A stretch of DNA of 64,000 bases from Zanthoxylum bungeanum (GCA_019454045.1 SKCR01033660.1:124001-188000), one strand, 5' to 3'. Positions 11,441-24,349 are shown, counted from the stretch's first letter. Numbers and translations are program-made. The notes: generated from the sequence alone by a model not told the origin.

Positions 11441-12215
11441 AAAATCACGTCGAGTCAAGCAAAATATATGATAAATAACTCGTCACATACAAGTAGAGTG
11501 AGTTCACCCCAGAACGTCCACCTCATTCCGTTGACCAAAGACCCATGCTGACTCATGTCGAGTGTAGACAACAGAACCTGGGCGACACCGTTTCTAGGCT
11601 CGCGGCACTAGTTGGGAAGTACGAAATAACATGGAGTCGCCACCCGTGTGAACCAGGACAAAGATTTAAGGCCGCACTCACCCCTCGCAAGGGAAGACCT
11701 CAAACCGTTGGGTTCGGAATGGTCTCTTACTCATGTCACTTGTAATGAAAGGATTTATGTAATAATTTAATCAAGCTTAAGTAACACTTATTTCCAAGAG
11801 TATCATGCTTCTAAATTCTCATATGCAAAATAAAACTTATGCACACATTTCACATATATCTCATATCTAAAATCGCATGCTTAACATATATCAAAATAGC
11901 AACAAACATACAACTTTATTTGCATATTACATTCAAGAAAACACAAGCACACATATTAACCATACAAACATACATATGGGCACTTTTCCAAGTGGTACGT
12001 GGAATTGTATCCCAAGTACAGACCGCACTACCGTCCATTCGGAATCGGCTACGGAATTTACGTCTGAGTTTCCATCTGATATACCACAAGAAATAATACT
12101 CAAATGTTATCACGACACAAGCATATGAATTGTAATTCATTAACATAGTTGTATTCATACATGTGGGGATAGCTACTAGGAAAACTATGCATGAAATCTA
12201 ATGAAGATGACTCGA

Positions 12216-12620
12216 TTCAGTGGGTGCGCGTTCGTGTAGCGTTCGTAAACGCGTTCGAATGGTAAACAGAAGGTTCGCGTTCGTGTAGCGTCCGAGAACG
12301 TGTTCGAACGGAACCAGACCTGATGCCTTATGAAACTAAGACAGTGGGTGCGCGTTCGTGTAGCGTTCGTAAATGCTTTCGAATGGAAAACAGAAGGTTC
12401 TCGTTCGTATGGCGTTTGATAACGCGTTCGAACGGAAATGAAACAGAATGCTCACTTTCGTATAGCGTTTGTTAACGCGTTCGAACGGAAATGAAACAGA
12501 ATGCCTACGTTCGTATGGCGTTCGTGAACGCGTTCGAACATGAGGGAGACCTGATGCATGACAAGGCAAAATATATGCGCGTTCGAGTTGCGTTCGTAAA
12601 CGCGTTCGAACGGGAACAGA
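12216..12620 (-). repeat. CGTTCGAACG module array (inner LTR, copy 1)
   Basis: About seven units. On the - strand each reads CGTTCGAACGCGTT, 2-4 bases, ACGAACGC, 3-5 bases, CGAACG, then a spacer rich in GCATTCTG or CATCAGGTCT. The CpG density is far above the surrounding DNA. The same module occurs at 53997-54345 and 63122-63372. Confidence 0.85.
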
Positions 12621-13900
12621 CCTGATGCATGAAATGGGATGCAATACATAAACGACAAAATATAAGGGGGGGGCGCGGCGAAGTACTGCCGTAAAGGTGG
12701 CCTTTTGGGGCTCTTGATCTCTCAAAGAGAGGACCTTTAGACCAACATACTAAGCCCATGCGCTCGACTGAATCATGCATACATAGAATGAAAAGCAATA
12801 ATATTAAACATAGTGTGCCCGATTGAACGTATCTTGTATCCAACCGAACACACATCAACCGGCGCGGCAAAGCCTCGTGGTAACGGGCTTTAGCCCATCC
12901 CCATAGGGGATCTCACATCGCACTTACTAAGCCCATGCGCTCGGTTGAATCATGCATACGAAAATAAAGACAATCATATCAAACTAAGTATGTCCGATTG
13001 AACGTATTTCGCATTCAACCGAACACACATCAATCGGTGCGGCAAAGCATTGTGGTGAAGGATTTTAACCCTCCAATTAGGGGACCTTTCATCGCACTTA
13101 CTAAGCCCATGCACTCGATCGTATCATGAGATTAAACAACATGCAGAATTTAAATGACAAGAATTAAATAAACCAAAGCAACTCAAAACAAGAGGAGGTG
13201 CCGTTTTACTCAAGTGGTACGTGGAGTTGTGTCCCAAGTACAGACCGCACTACCGTCCATTCGGATTCGGCTACGGAATTTACGTCTGGGTTTCCATCCT
13301 ATATACCACAAGAGACGACATCTTCCATTCATCCAATACCCACAACACGCATCACACACACAACAAATGCCACAAATACAGAAAATATAATCAAAATAAA
13401 TAACCAGAAATTAAATACGAGTAAGTGTGATAGATACCCTCAGGTCTAACCTTTTAAGCTGTCTCTCGGACTCGCGTTCCACGAAGATCGAAAGGGGGGA
13501 AAGCTCCGCAACTTTTCTGGTTCACTGGTTTGCCTCTTCCTTCGCTGTTCGGCCACTCAAGCTACTGTTCCGACTCCGTTTTGCTGCCGTTTCCTTGTGG
13601 TTTGCTGCCGTTCCCTCTGTGTTTTCTGCTTACTGTTGGTGGACTGTTTTGATGTTCTTTTTGGTGGTGTGGTTTTGTATGGTTATTTCAAGGATGGTAA
13701 GTGTCTTTTATGTTACTGTTTTGAGGGATTTTAAGGACTGTTTTAGTGTGTTTAGGCTGCTGTGTTTTGTGTGTATAAGCTAGAGAGATTGGAGAGAAAT
13801 TCTTGTTGTTTCTTGCTTACAATGGGCGTCAATGGGAAGGCTTCTTTTTCTTGTGTATATGCGTGAACTAGAGGAGAGGAAGAAGCTTGGTGAAGGGTGG

Positions 13901-13908
13901 TTTATATA
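13901..13908 (-). promoter_or_regulatory. TATA box, inner 3' LTR
   Basis: TATATAAA on the - strand, followed downstream on that strand by a C/T-rich stretch typical of an R/U5 leader. Confidence 0.55.
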
Positions 13909-14305
13909 GAGAAGGGTTAGGGTTGACAATGGAAGGGATTTGGTTTCCAAATAAGGAGAGATGGGAAAGGCATATACAAGATTGAGGGGGGACAAAATAT
14001 TTTAATTTAGGAAGTCAACTAATTTAAATTGGTATATCTTATTGAATTAGGAAGTCAAATATATGATTGGCTTTAATTGGTTAGGATTGATTTTAATTAG
14101 GCATATCTTATTTTTAGTTTTAGTATATAATATATTTGATTTATTTATATTAGGCATGATTTTATTTTATGTTTTATATAATTGGTAAATGATTTAAATA
14201 TTTTATTTTATGTTTAATATTTATTTATTTAATTTGGGATGTGTTTTATGGGCTTTGGGGGGCCAAATGGGCTGGGGTGTGAGGCTAGCAGCAAAACCAG
14301 AATTA

Positions 14306-14390
14306 CCGGCTCCGTTCGAACGCCTCCTCGCACGCGGCACGAACGTCCGCAATCTGCACGAGTTCGAACGGAGGAACGAACGCAGCACCA
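14306..14390 (-). repeat. Second CGTTCGAACG cluster in the inner LTR
   Basis: CCGTTCGAACGCC and GTTCGAACGGAGG with flanking ACGAACG elements, close to the LTR start on the - strand. It is repeated in the other LTR at about 21678-21755. Confidence 0.7.
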
Positions 14391-14546
14391 CGAAGACAGT
14401 GAACTTGTGGAATGAACTTGATGACATACTTATTCTGAATTTCCCCTTTCGACCTCCGTTTCCCCCGCAATATCCTTAGCTAAAAAGGTAGTGCCTCCAA
14501 TTGAGACTCATCATCGGGTTTCACATGCGAAAATGCAATGCCTACA

Positions 14547-14560
14547 GTCGCCCCCACTTT
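14547..14560 (-). other. Polypurine tract of the inner element
   Basis: AAAGTGGGGGCGAC on the - strand, directly before the 3' LTR. Confidence 0.75.
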
Positions 14561-14679
14561 GATGGGACTTGTGTAATGTGCAACAGTGACAATCCTATCA
14601 AAGTACATGCAATGCATTTTCACTTACCTGGCTCGCCAGCTGCCACTTGACTTACCATGTGTTGAGTTGAGTTGATTTG

Positions 14680-15960
14680 GATGGTGAGGTGCTGCGACCC
14701 CTGGTTCATTCTCGAACCGCGCTGTGATGTGGTCCATTCTCGAACTGTGCTTCCATTCTTGGAGTGCCATTCCCAGCTTGTTCATTCTCGAACTGTGTTG
14801 AGATGAGGCTTTATTCCTCCCGAGCTTTATTCTCGAACTGTTGAGATGAGGCTTTATTCCTCCCGAGCTTTATTCTCGAACTGTTGAGATGAGGCTTTAT
14901 TCCCGTACTGAGCTGAATGCATGCTTTCTTCCTGAATTGTACTGAATGTGGGCTTTATTCCCGAGTTTACTGGCGTAGGCTTTCTTCCTGAATTGTATTG
15001 AATGTGGGCTTTATTCCGAACTAACTACAGAGTGTGGGCTTTATTCCCGAACTGTGTAGATGAGGCTTTATTCCTCGAGCTTTATTTCCGAATTGTTGAG
15101 ATAACGCTTTATTCCTCCGAGCTTTGTTCCCGAACTGTGTTGAGATGAGGCTTTATTCCTCCGAGCTTTGTTCCCGAACTATTGAGATGAGGCTTTATTC
15201 CTCCCGAGCTTTGTTCCCGAACTGTGTTGACATGAGGCTTTCTTCTCCTTGAGCTTTTTTCTCAAACTATACTGACATGAGGCTTTATTCCTCCCGAGCT
15301 TTGTTCTCTGATCTGAGCTGACTGTGTGGCTTTGTTCTTGAACTGTATTGAATGCAGGCCTTCTTCCTGAACTGAACTGAATGTAGGCTTTCTTCCTCTT
15401 GAGCTTTGTTCTCAAATTATACTGACATGAGGCTTTCTTCCCCTTGAGCTTTGTTCTCAAACTATACTGTCATGAGGCTTTCTCTCCCCTTGAGCTTTGT
15501 TCTCAAACTATACTGACATGAGGCTTTTATTCCCTTGGGCTTTGTTCCCTGACTGTGTTAACTGTGGGCTTCGACCCTGGGACTCATCCCAAAACTGATG
15601 TTGAAGTGGGCCTCGGCCCCAACTGCTACTGACATGGGCCTCGCCCCCAGATTGATGCTGATGTGGGTCTCGACCCTCGGATTTATTCCAAAATTCTGCT
15701 GACGTGGGCCTCGACCCTTGGATTCATTCTAAAATTCTGATGATGTGGGCCTTGGCCCTGGGATGATGTGGGCTTCGCCCTAAACTGATATTGATATGGG
15801 CCTCGTCCCCAGACTGATACAGCTGATATGAGCCTCGCCCTAAGGCTGATACTGATACGGGCCTCGCCCCCAGACTGATACAGCTGATATGAGCCTCGCC
15901 CTAAGGCTGATACTGATACGGGCCTCGCCCCCAGACTGATACAATGCTGTCGATGTTCCT
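14680..15960 (-). repeat. 3'-UTR tandem repeats of the inner element
   Basis: About 14690-15560 holds degenerate units of roughly 40-55 bp around GAGGCTTTATTCCTCCCGAGC and CTCGAACTGTTGAGAT. About 15560-15945 holds units around GGGCCTCGCCCCCAGACTG, ending with a near-perfect 61 bp unit starting at 15814, 15875 and 15936. The open frames across this zone are shadows of the repeats. Confidence 0.85.
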
Positions 15961-16479
15961 GATTGGTTTGTCTTTTGACGCTTTCTTTTTTTCTTTTGAA
16001 ACCTGTTATTACAAAACAGAACAAACAAAGAAGGATGCAAATATGTTACGTGTATGCATGCATGCGTGAATGAGTTTCCTATCTCGTTGGGTTAGGTCTT
16101 CCGTCGATTCCATTGATGACCATTCTTCTCTTAGGGAAAGTACCATTTCCACCTGTCTACCCTGATTTGTTCCAGGAACCCGTTTTCTTTCCAAGTCTAA
16201 CAGTCCCACTGTCTCCATTTCCCAACTCCTGAATGGCAAACTTATCTTTTCTGCTTGCTTCTTTTGAGGATTCCCTACGCTTTGAGCATCACATTACCAA
16301 GATTGAACACACTCATGTTGCAAGTTTGAAAGTAATAGTCTTAGGCAGATAAATAAAATGGTCGCCTTTATTATTGTTGAGGAAACGTTCGAACAGGTAA
16401 ACAAAATCAATGTCTTTATTAAAAGTGCAAGATAAACTAGGAGAAACAACAATGCCCTCTTCTTCAGCCCATGGTTCTT

Positions 16480-17790
16480 CACCATTGTTATCCCTTGTTC
16501 TTATGAAGCTGAGTGGTTGAGAGTTTGGAGGACAAGGGTTTCGGGTAGGCCAGAGTTGATCATGTAGTTGGGTAGGGGATTTCTGTGTGTGTTGGGTTGT
16601 TCTTTCTCTGGGCCGGGTATTGTATGGGCATCGATGAGGTTTTGGATTTCATGTCTGAGGCGGGCGCAGTTGTCGGTGTCATGGCCTTTTTCTTGTGGAA
16701 GTGACAGTATAAGTTTAAGTTCATGTGAGGTGGCACAGGATTTGGAATGGGCCTAGGTTCCAAAGGTTTTAAGAGTCCTTGCGCCTTCAGCTTTTCGAAT
16801 ACCTTTGAAAGAGGCTTACCAAGGTTAGAAAATCGTCTGTTCTTATGGCAGTGACCTCAGCAGTAGCAGGCATAGTTCCTGAATGTCCCACAATATTCCT
16901 TCTGTTCTGTCCATAAAACTTTCTGTTCTCGGCTTCCTCCTCCTCAATATCCATAACTGTCTCCCTCAGCTGTCGAAAATCAGTAATCATCGAAGTCATC
17001 ATCCTCAACTTCCCATAGATGGAGGGCTTGGTGCCCTTGATGATCATTTTAATCTGGTCCTTCTCCGAGGGCCTAGTCTGCATTTTCAACAACTGACCCC
17101 TCCATCGATCCACGTACTCTTTGAAACTTTCCTCCAGTTTCTGCTTAGTATTCTCCAAGTCGCGGAGCGACAAGTCAATCTCCAGGTCCGTGACATACTG
17201 TTTTAGAAAAGGTGTCTGCCAATTCCCTCCAATCTTCCTTAACTTTTCTTCTCCAAACTGTGGTACCATACTACGGGTGCCCCCTCGAGTGACATCCCAA
17301 ACATTTTCTGTACCTGGCGCTGAGACAAGCCAACTGAACTCATAACAGACACATACTGACGGAGATGCACCCTGGATCTCCATTCCCATTGAACTTAGCC
17401 AAATCCGGCATCTTAAACTGCGCTGGCAACTGCTCCTCAAACTTCATTGTCTCATAATCTAGCAAATCTTCATTCTTACCCCTCATCTTGCGGGTAACGG
17501 ATTCAACCTGGTCCCTGAGTTTCTGTATCTCGGCTTGAGACCCAATCACTATGTCTGTTGCATACTCTGCCATATCATCATCAAAAACGGGGATATCATC
17601 CCCCAACCCATTCGGAGGCTCCTCGCGCCTTACATTCTCAGAATTTCCCCCAGCACGGGGCACAGCCATATTTGTCATGGCAGTAGTCAAGCTTGCAACT
17701 GTTCAGTGACCTTGGCGAGACCGTTTTCCAACTGATCCATACGGGACACCTCAATATCTGATTCACTCATGTCTGTTCCCAGTATTTTGA
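16480..17790 (-). pseudogene. gag: gag remnant of the inner element
   Basis: Read on the - strand. An N-terminal part beginning MSESDIEVSRMDQLEN (about 17770) is followed in a shifted frame by a segment ending in EQLPAQFKMPDLAKFNG (about 17390). The capsid-core part runs about 17270-16880 (SLRDLENTKQKLEESFKEYV, then KDQIKMIIKGTKP). The C-terminal block LYCHFHKKK...GHDT (about 16700-16670) is the plant gypsy gag/protease junction type (YCxFHxxxGHDT). Frame changes near 17695, 17400, 16850 and 16680 break it. Pol is absent downstream. Confidence 0.8.
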
Positions 17791-17929
17791 TGAGTCTTCC
17801 CTTTTTTCTAACCCAACGGGAATCTATGATGGCTTTCAGAACACAAGGGTTAACATGATGTATGTATGCATGATGTGCATAAGAGGCATATAACATATAA
17901 ATCATACTAAGTCAATAAAATTTTCAACA

Positions 17930-18380
17930 AGTCGGCCCATTATCATTTTAGGAGCTTTTGGGCTGACTGTCATAAGATGAACACCGTCCCAGTTTAAATG
18001 GCCCAACAAGTTCATATCTTATGGCAAGGAGCCCAACTAAATCCAAATGATAATACTCCGAACACAAGCACAAGGTGGCCCATCAACACTTAGACGCCTT
18101 TGGCCCAATAGTCATGGATACATTCTTGTCCCAGTTTAAATGGCCCAACAAGTCCATATCCCATGACAAATGGTCCAAATGGATCCAAACGATAATGTTC
18201 CCAAACACAAGCATAGAGGGAGATAATACAAACATAACATAATAATTTTCACATAATGGCCCATCAACATTTCAGAAGCCTTGGGCCTAATAGTCATACA
18301 ATACGAACTTGCCCCAGTTTAAATGGCCCAGCAAGCCCGCATTTCTGATAATAGTCCAACTGCATCCAATGAGGATGGTC
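17930..18380 (-). repeat. Leader repeats of the inner element
   Basis: Three related units start near 17934, 18076 and 18260 (GGCCCAT..., then CCCAGTTTAAATGGCCCA.CAAG). They lie in the long untranslated leader between PBS and gag. The rest of the leader to 18917 shows no gene. Confidence 0.6.
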
Positions 18381-18917
18381 CATAAGCACATTCTCAAGGA
18401 AATAATTGTTACTTTAACCATACAAACCGGTCTATGGGTGGATTTGCAAGAGTATGGACAAAGGCTCTCACCGGCGAAGGATAGCCCACAACTAGGTCTC
18501 CCCACTCAAGGGTTCAGGCGACCAAGTGAGCGTATCCCTTTTTTATACACTAAGGTACGTGCCAATGAGCTATGGTGTGTGACGGACTGTCAAATGGATT
18601 TCCCGTTGTAGATTCCCCAGAGGGAAGGTGGAGCGAGGCTCACTTAAATACCCAAGCCTCTTAGGCTCTTATCGCTTGGTGTCAGGAATAAACAACGAGT
18701 CCTCCAAATTAGTCCATCACAAAGGCTACGAGTAGATGGTCATGTAGGTATCCTCACAGCTTTTCCTTCTAGAAAGGTAGTGAGTGAAGGAAGACACCAA
18801 ACCATTACCTAGCCTCAAAGTGCCCTTGATTAAACCCTCACTTATCCACTATAGACATGGCCAATTAAAACATAAATCCACTCATTACAAGACAATATTT
18901 CGGGGCCAATTCTCATA

Positions 18918-18935
18918 TCCCCAGTGGAGTCGCCA
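18918..18935 (-). other. Primer binding site, tRNA-Arg type
   Basis: TGGCGACTCCACTGGGGA on the - strand, three bases inside the 5' LTR. From memory of plant tRNA-Arg(ACG), ending TCCCCAGCGGAGTCG plus CCA, it matches except for one base. tRNA-Arg priming is known for Ogre/Tat elements. Confidence 0.8.
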
Positions 18936-18938
18936 GAC

Positions 18939-21906
18939 TGTAGACAACAGAACCTGGGCGACGCCGTTCTAGGCTCGCGGCACTAGTTGGGAAGTACGAA
19001 ATAACATGGAGTCGCCACCCGGTGTGAACCGGGACAAATTTTAAGGCCGCACTCACCCCTCGCAAGGGAAGACCTCAAACCGTTGGGTTCGGAATGGTCC
19101 CTTACTCATGTCACTTGTAATGAAAGGATTTATGTAATAATTTAATCAAGCTTAAGTAACACTTATTTCCAAGAGTATCATGCTTCTAAATTCTCATATG
19201 CAAAATAAAACTTATGCACACATTTCACATATATCTCATATCTAAAATCGCATGCTTAACATATATCAAAATAGCAACAAACATACAACTTTATTTGCAT
19301 ATTACATTCAAGAAAACACAAGCACACATATTAACCATACAAACATACATATGGGCACTTTTCCAAGTGGTACGTGGAATTGTATCCCAAGTACAGACCG
19401 CACTACCGTCCATTCGGAATCGGCTACGGAATTTACGTCTGAGTTTCCATCCGATATACCACAAGAAATAATACTCAAATGTTATCACGACACAAGCATA
19501 TGAATGTAATAATTCATTAACATAGTTGTATTCATACATGTGGGGATAGCTACTAGGAAAACTATGCATGAAATCTAATGAAGATGACTCGATTCAGTGG
19601 GTGCGCGTTCGTAAACGCGTTCGAACGGTAAACAGAAGGTTCGCGTTCGTGTAGCGTCCGAGAACGCGTTCGAACGGAACCAGACCTGATGCATTATGAA
19701 ACTAAGACAGTGGGTGCGCGTTCGTGTAGCGTTCGTAAACGGGTTCGAACGGAAAACAGAAGGTTCTCGTTCGTATGGCGTTTGATAACGCGTTCGAACG
19801 GAAATGAAACAGAATGCTCACGTTCGTATAGCGTTTGTAACGCGTTCGAACGGAAATGAAACAGAATGCCTACGTTCGTATGGCGTTCGTGAACGCGTTC
19901 GAACATGAGGGAGACCTGATGCATGACAAGGCAAAATATATGCGCGTTCGAGTTGCGTTCGTAAACGCGTTCGAACGGGAACAGACCTGATGCATGAAAT
20001 GGGATGCAATACATAAACGACAAAATATAAAGGGGGGGCGCGGCGAAGTACTGCCGTAAAGGTGGCCTTTTGGGGCTCTTGATCTCTCAAAGAGAGGACC
20101 TTTAGACCAACATACTAAGCCCATGCGCTCGACTGAATCATGCATACATAGAATGAAAAGCAATAATATTAAACATAGTGTGCCCGATTGAACGTATCTT
20201 GTATCCAACCGAACACACATCAACCGGCGCGGCAAAGCCTCGTGGTAACGGGCTTTAGCCCATCCCCATAGGGGATCTCACATCGCACTTACTAAGCCCA
20301 TGCGCTCGGTTGAATCATGCATACGAAAATAAAGACAATCATATCAACTAAGTATGTCCGATTGAACGTATTTCGCATTCAACCGAACACACATCAATCG
20401 GTGCGGCAAAGCATCGTGGTGAAGGATTTTAACCCTCCAATTAGGGGACCTTTCATCGCACTTACTAAGCCCATGCACTCGATCGTATCATGAGATTAAA
20501 CAACATGCAAATTTAAATGACAAGAATTAAATAAACCAAAGCAACTCAAAACAAGAGGAGGTGCCGTTTTACTCAAGTGGTACGTGGAGTTGTGTCCCAA
20601 GTACAGACCGCACTACCGTCCATTCGGATTCGGCTACGGAATTTACGTCTGGGTTTCCATCCTATATACCACAAGAGACGACACTCTTCCATTCATCCAA
20701 TACCCACAACACGCATCACACACACAACAAATGCCACAAATACAGAAAATATAATCAAAATAAATAACCAGAAATTAAATACGAGTAAGTGTGATAGATA
20801 CCCTCAGGTCTAACCTTTTAAGCTGTCTCTCGGACTCGCGTTCCACGAAGATCGAAAGGGGGGAAAGCTCCGCAACTTTTCTGGTTCACTGGTTTGCCTC
20901 TTCCTTCGCTGTTCGGCCACTCAAGCTACTGTTCCGACTCCGTTTTGCTGCCGTTTCCTTGTGGTTTTGCTGCCGTTCCCTCTGTGTTTTCTGCTTACTG
21001 TTGGTGGACTGTTTTGATGTTCTTTTTGGTGTGGTTTTGTATGGTTATTTCAAGGATGGTAAGTGTCTTTTATGTTACTGTTTTGAGGGATTTTAAGGAC
21101 TGTTTTGGTGTGGTTTAGGCTGCTGTGTTTTGTGTGTATAAGCTAGAGAGATTGGAGAGAAATCTTGTTGTTTCTTGCTTACAATGGGCGTCAATGGGAA
21201 GGCTTCTTTTTCTTGTGTATATGCGTGAACTAGAGGAGAGGAAGAGGCTTGGTGAAGGGTGGTTTATATAGAGAAGGGTTAGGGTTGACAAGGGAAGGGA
21301 TTTGGTTTCCAAATAAGGGAGATGGGAAAGGCATATACAAGATTGAGGGGGGACAAAATATTTTAATTTAGGAAGTCAACTAATTTAAATTGGTGTATAT
21401 CTTATTGAATTATGAAGTCAAATATATGATTGGCTTTAATTGGTTATGATTGATTTTAATTAGGCATATCTTATTTTTAGTTTTAGTATATAATATATTT
21501 GATTTATTTATATTAGGCATGATTTTATTTTATGTTTTATATAATTGGTAAATGATTTAAATATTTTATTTTATGTTTAATATTTATTTATTTAATTTGG
21601 GATGTGTTTTATGGGCTTTGGGGGGCCAAATGGGCTGGGGTGTGAGGCTAGCAGCAAAACCAGAATTACCGGCTCCGTTCGAACGCCTCCTCGCAGCGGC
21701 ACGAACGTCCGCAATCTGCACGAGGTTCGAACGGAGGAACGAACGCAGCACCAACGAAGACAGTGAACTTGTGGAATGAACTTGATGACATACTTTTCCG
21801 AATTTCCCCTTCGACCTCCGTTTCCCGCAATATCCTTAGCTAAAAAGGTAGTGCCTCCAATTGAGACTCATCATCGGGTTTCACATGCGAAAATGCAATG
21901 CCTACA
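18939..21906 (-). repeat. 5' LTR of the inner element
   Basis: 2968 bp, the same internal plan as the other LTR. The module array is at about 19596-19990 and the TATA box on the - strand at 21263-21270. The first unit of the module array is 12 bp shorter than in the other LTR. Confidence 0.9.
19596..19990 (-). repeat. CGTTCGAACG module array (inner LTR, copy 2)
   Basis: The counterpart of 12216-12620, with several units closer to the palindromic consensus (for example GGTTCGAACGG where the other copy varies). Confidence 0.85.
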
Positions 21907-22337
21907 TCGAGTCAAACAAAGGTATACAAATCACTTGGCACGTGCAAGTCGAGTAAGATTACACCTGAACAAACGTCTGGTCCAGTCCACCTTGTACGTC
22001 CCCTGATCCCATACGACATGCACCAAAGCCACTGTTCGGTTCAATTCGCATTGGATGATTCCCCATAAGCTCATGAGGTCGACGTACTTGAAACATGAGT
22101 TTCCCCCCGTTACGATATGTCGAACAAGGTAGATTTCCTCGACCGTCACGATGAATCCAAAGACACTTCCATAGTTACTATCGAAAGCCAGAATCATGAA
22201 GACCAAAATTCCCCACTCACGAGCTGTACGATGAAGATTTGCCCTAGATCGAAGCCATGATCAACAATTGAAGAGCATTTCCAGATTCACTCGACGTACT
22301 CGAAGGTACTCTCTAAGCCTAGGAATCCAAGACTTAG

Positions 22338-22353
22338 AAAGTAGGGGACAAAC
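22338..22353 (+). other. Polypurine tract of the outer element
   Basis: AAAGTAGGGGACAAAC immediately before the 3' LTR. Confidence 0.65.
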
Positions 22354-22971
22354 TGTTTGGGCCAAAATTGACCCCAAGGGTAAAAATGACATTACACCGC
22401 AGAACCAACCACAAACCTGAGGCCCTTCAAACAGACTGGGCCCACAAACGAAATGTCACGCAAAGGACTGACCCGGACCGCCTCAAAGGCCCAAGCCCAT
22501 CAACACAAAGGAAGCCAACGGACACCAGTTACTGGAATCAAGAGGAATCAATACTCAATAAAGATCGCCATGAAGTCGATAGATTCGAGTTTAAGGACAC
22601 GATCGACAGTTATCAGGAATAACTCACATTGATGGCAACTCCAACGGGCAGATTAGAGAACCTATAAAGGAAAGAAACGAAACAACAGAAGGGGAGCTGA
22701 GATCTTCAGACACGACCCATCACACAGACATTGTTTGCATACCCCGCCCTCACGGCATTGAAACTGAAGTTAAGGTATTCCTGAAACCTTGACTCTCCCA
22801 TCTAGAGCTATATTCCTTCCTTGACACTGACTTGAGCGTCGGAGTGCCTACGGCTTCCACCACACCGGTGGGCAGTAAGCTCCTCATTTACTCTACTCGT
22901 TTTGCAGGTTTGCTTGTGCCCTACTTTTTGATAATCTCAATTGTGGACCACTACCGAAATCAGCCTCCGCA
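22354..22971 (+). repeat. 3' LTR of the outer element
   Basis: 618 bp, the same length as the 5' LTR, ending CCTCCGCA. Confidence 0.9.
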
Positions 22972-24308
22972 TATATCTATAATAATTTTATAATTTAATA
23001 ATAAATATGAGATTTTGTTTTAATATTGTAATAAAATTTTATTTTAATTTTATAATTTGATAATAAATATGAGATTTTGTTTAATATTACAATAGATTTC
23101 TTATTTTTAATAATTAATTATTTTAATTTATAATTTAATAAAAAAACTAATTATATATTAGGTTTCACACATGTTTAATCAATTTTAATGGAAGATTATT
23201 ATATTTTTTTTTCTTATTTTAATAGGTTTCTTATTTTAATAGTTTATCATTTTAATTTTATAATTTAAAATTACTAATTACAATATTAATTAATTAAATT
23301 AATAAGTTTCTTTCTTAAGAGGAGGTTATGTTTTTATATTATAATGGTTTTCTTATTTTAATTTTATAGTTTAATAATAAAAATTTATTTGAGGATATTT
23401 TAATTTTATAATTTAATAATAAATATAAGATTTTGTTTAATATTATAATAAGTTTCTTATTCTAATAATTTATTATTTAAATTTTGTAAATTAATAAAAA
23501 AAATTAATTATAGAGATTATGTACCACGTATATTTTTATTTTAATGAGAGATTATAATATGTTTTATTGTTATAATATGTTTCTTAATTTAATTATTTAT
23601 TATTTTAATTTAAAAATTATAATAATTATAATATTATTTTATTATGAGATTATATTTTTATATTGTAATAGGTTTCATATTTTAATAATTTTATGGATAT
23701 TTTAATTTTATAATTTAATTAAAAATAATAATTATGAAGATTAGATATCATATGGCACGGTGAGAAAGTTGTAAAATATTTAAGTTATACACACGCATTT
23801 ATATTTATAAATCCAGATTATCTGTGATATTATTCAAAAAGTTATCGAATATATAATATGTTTTCTTGTTATAATAAGATCTTTTTAGATTTATTAATTT
23901 AATTTTATAACTTAGTAGTATTTCTTATTTTAATAGGATAATATAATATGTTTTCTTATTATAATATAGTTCTTATAAAAGTATAATATATATTATTATT
24001 GCAATAGGTTTTTTTTTTTAATAGATTTATTAATTTAATTTTATAATTTAATAGTATTTCTTATTTTAATATGATGTATAATTGTTTTTCTTGTTATAAT
24101 AAGGTTCTTATTTTTCGATTTATAATTTAATAATATTTATTATTTTAATATGATATTATAATATATTTTCCTATTATAATAGAGTTCTTATAAAATTATA
24201 ATAGTTATTTTATTGTAATAGGTTTTTATTTAATATGTTTATTAATTTAAATTTATAATTTAATAGTGAGTCGCCATGTGACATGATGAGAGACTTAAAA
24301 ATGTTAAA

Positions 24309-24310
<2 letters not shown>
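22972..24310 (-). mobile_element. AT-rich Helitron-like repeat, copy A part 2
   Basis: A continuation of 8107-8834 after the LTR insertion. It is built from imperfect blocks of TTTCTTATTTTAATA and TTATAATTTAATAATAAA, and ends with a GAGTCGCCATGTGACATGA block and TTAAAAATGTTAAACTTATATA. The same end is seen at 42600-42640 in copy B. There are no genes in it. Confidence 0.55.

Positions 24311-24349
<39 letters not shown>

Larger units (their letters stand above)
11563..14546 (-). repeat. 3' LTR of the inner element
   Basis: A 2984 bp LTR. Inside are the CGTTCGAACG module array (12216-12620), about three tandem units of 170-190 bp at 12668-13125 (GCGCGGC...ACTAAGCCCATGCG), a 105 bp direct repeat present twice (about 11990-12095 and 13205-13310), and a TATA box on the - strand. 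It is closely similar to 18939-21906 with small indels. Confidence 0.9.
11563..21906 (-). mobile_element. Inner gag-only Tat-like LTR element, nested
   Basis: LTRs of 2984 bp (11563-14546) and 2968 bp (18939-21906), starting TGTAGACAAC and ending CCTACA, with an exact 5 bp duplication tcgag (11558-11562 and 21907-21911). PBS, gag and PPT all read on the - strand, so 18939-21906 is the 5' LTR. Only gag remains between the LTRs; no RT or integrase was found. A tandem-repeat zone (14680-15960) next to the PPT matches the Tat-lineage 3'-UTR plan. It is inserted in the distal part of the outer element. Confidence 0.9.
8835..22971 (+). mobile_element. Outer gag-only Ty3/gypsy LTR element (Tat-like), split
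   Basis: The LTRs are both 618 bp (8835-9452 and 22354-22971), TG...CA, with an imperfect 5 bp duplication (tagat/tatat). PBS, gag remnant, hairpin-rich tandem repeats and a PPT follow in + orientation. No protease, RT, RNase H or integrase was found, so it is of the TR-GAG/non-autonomous kind. The gag type and the tandem array between gag and the 3' LTR fit the Tat lineage, which is known for 3'-UTR tandem repeats. A second LTR element (11563-21906) sits inside. Without it the element is about 3.8 kb. Confidence 0.85.

Noticed and set aside
12336..12870. Several long - strand frames rich in Arg/Thr/Phe (also 19694-20235)
   Set aside because: They are shadows of the CGTTCGAACG arrays, which lack stop triplets.
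15179..16040. - strand frames with Lys-rich or Gly/Arg-rich repeats
   Set aside because: They follow the 3'-UTR tandem repeats of the inner element.
16787..17206. + strand frames overlapping the inner gag
   Set aside because: The gag motifs are on the - strand; these are antisense shadows.
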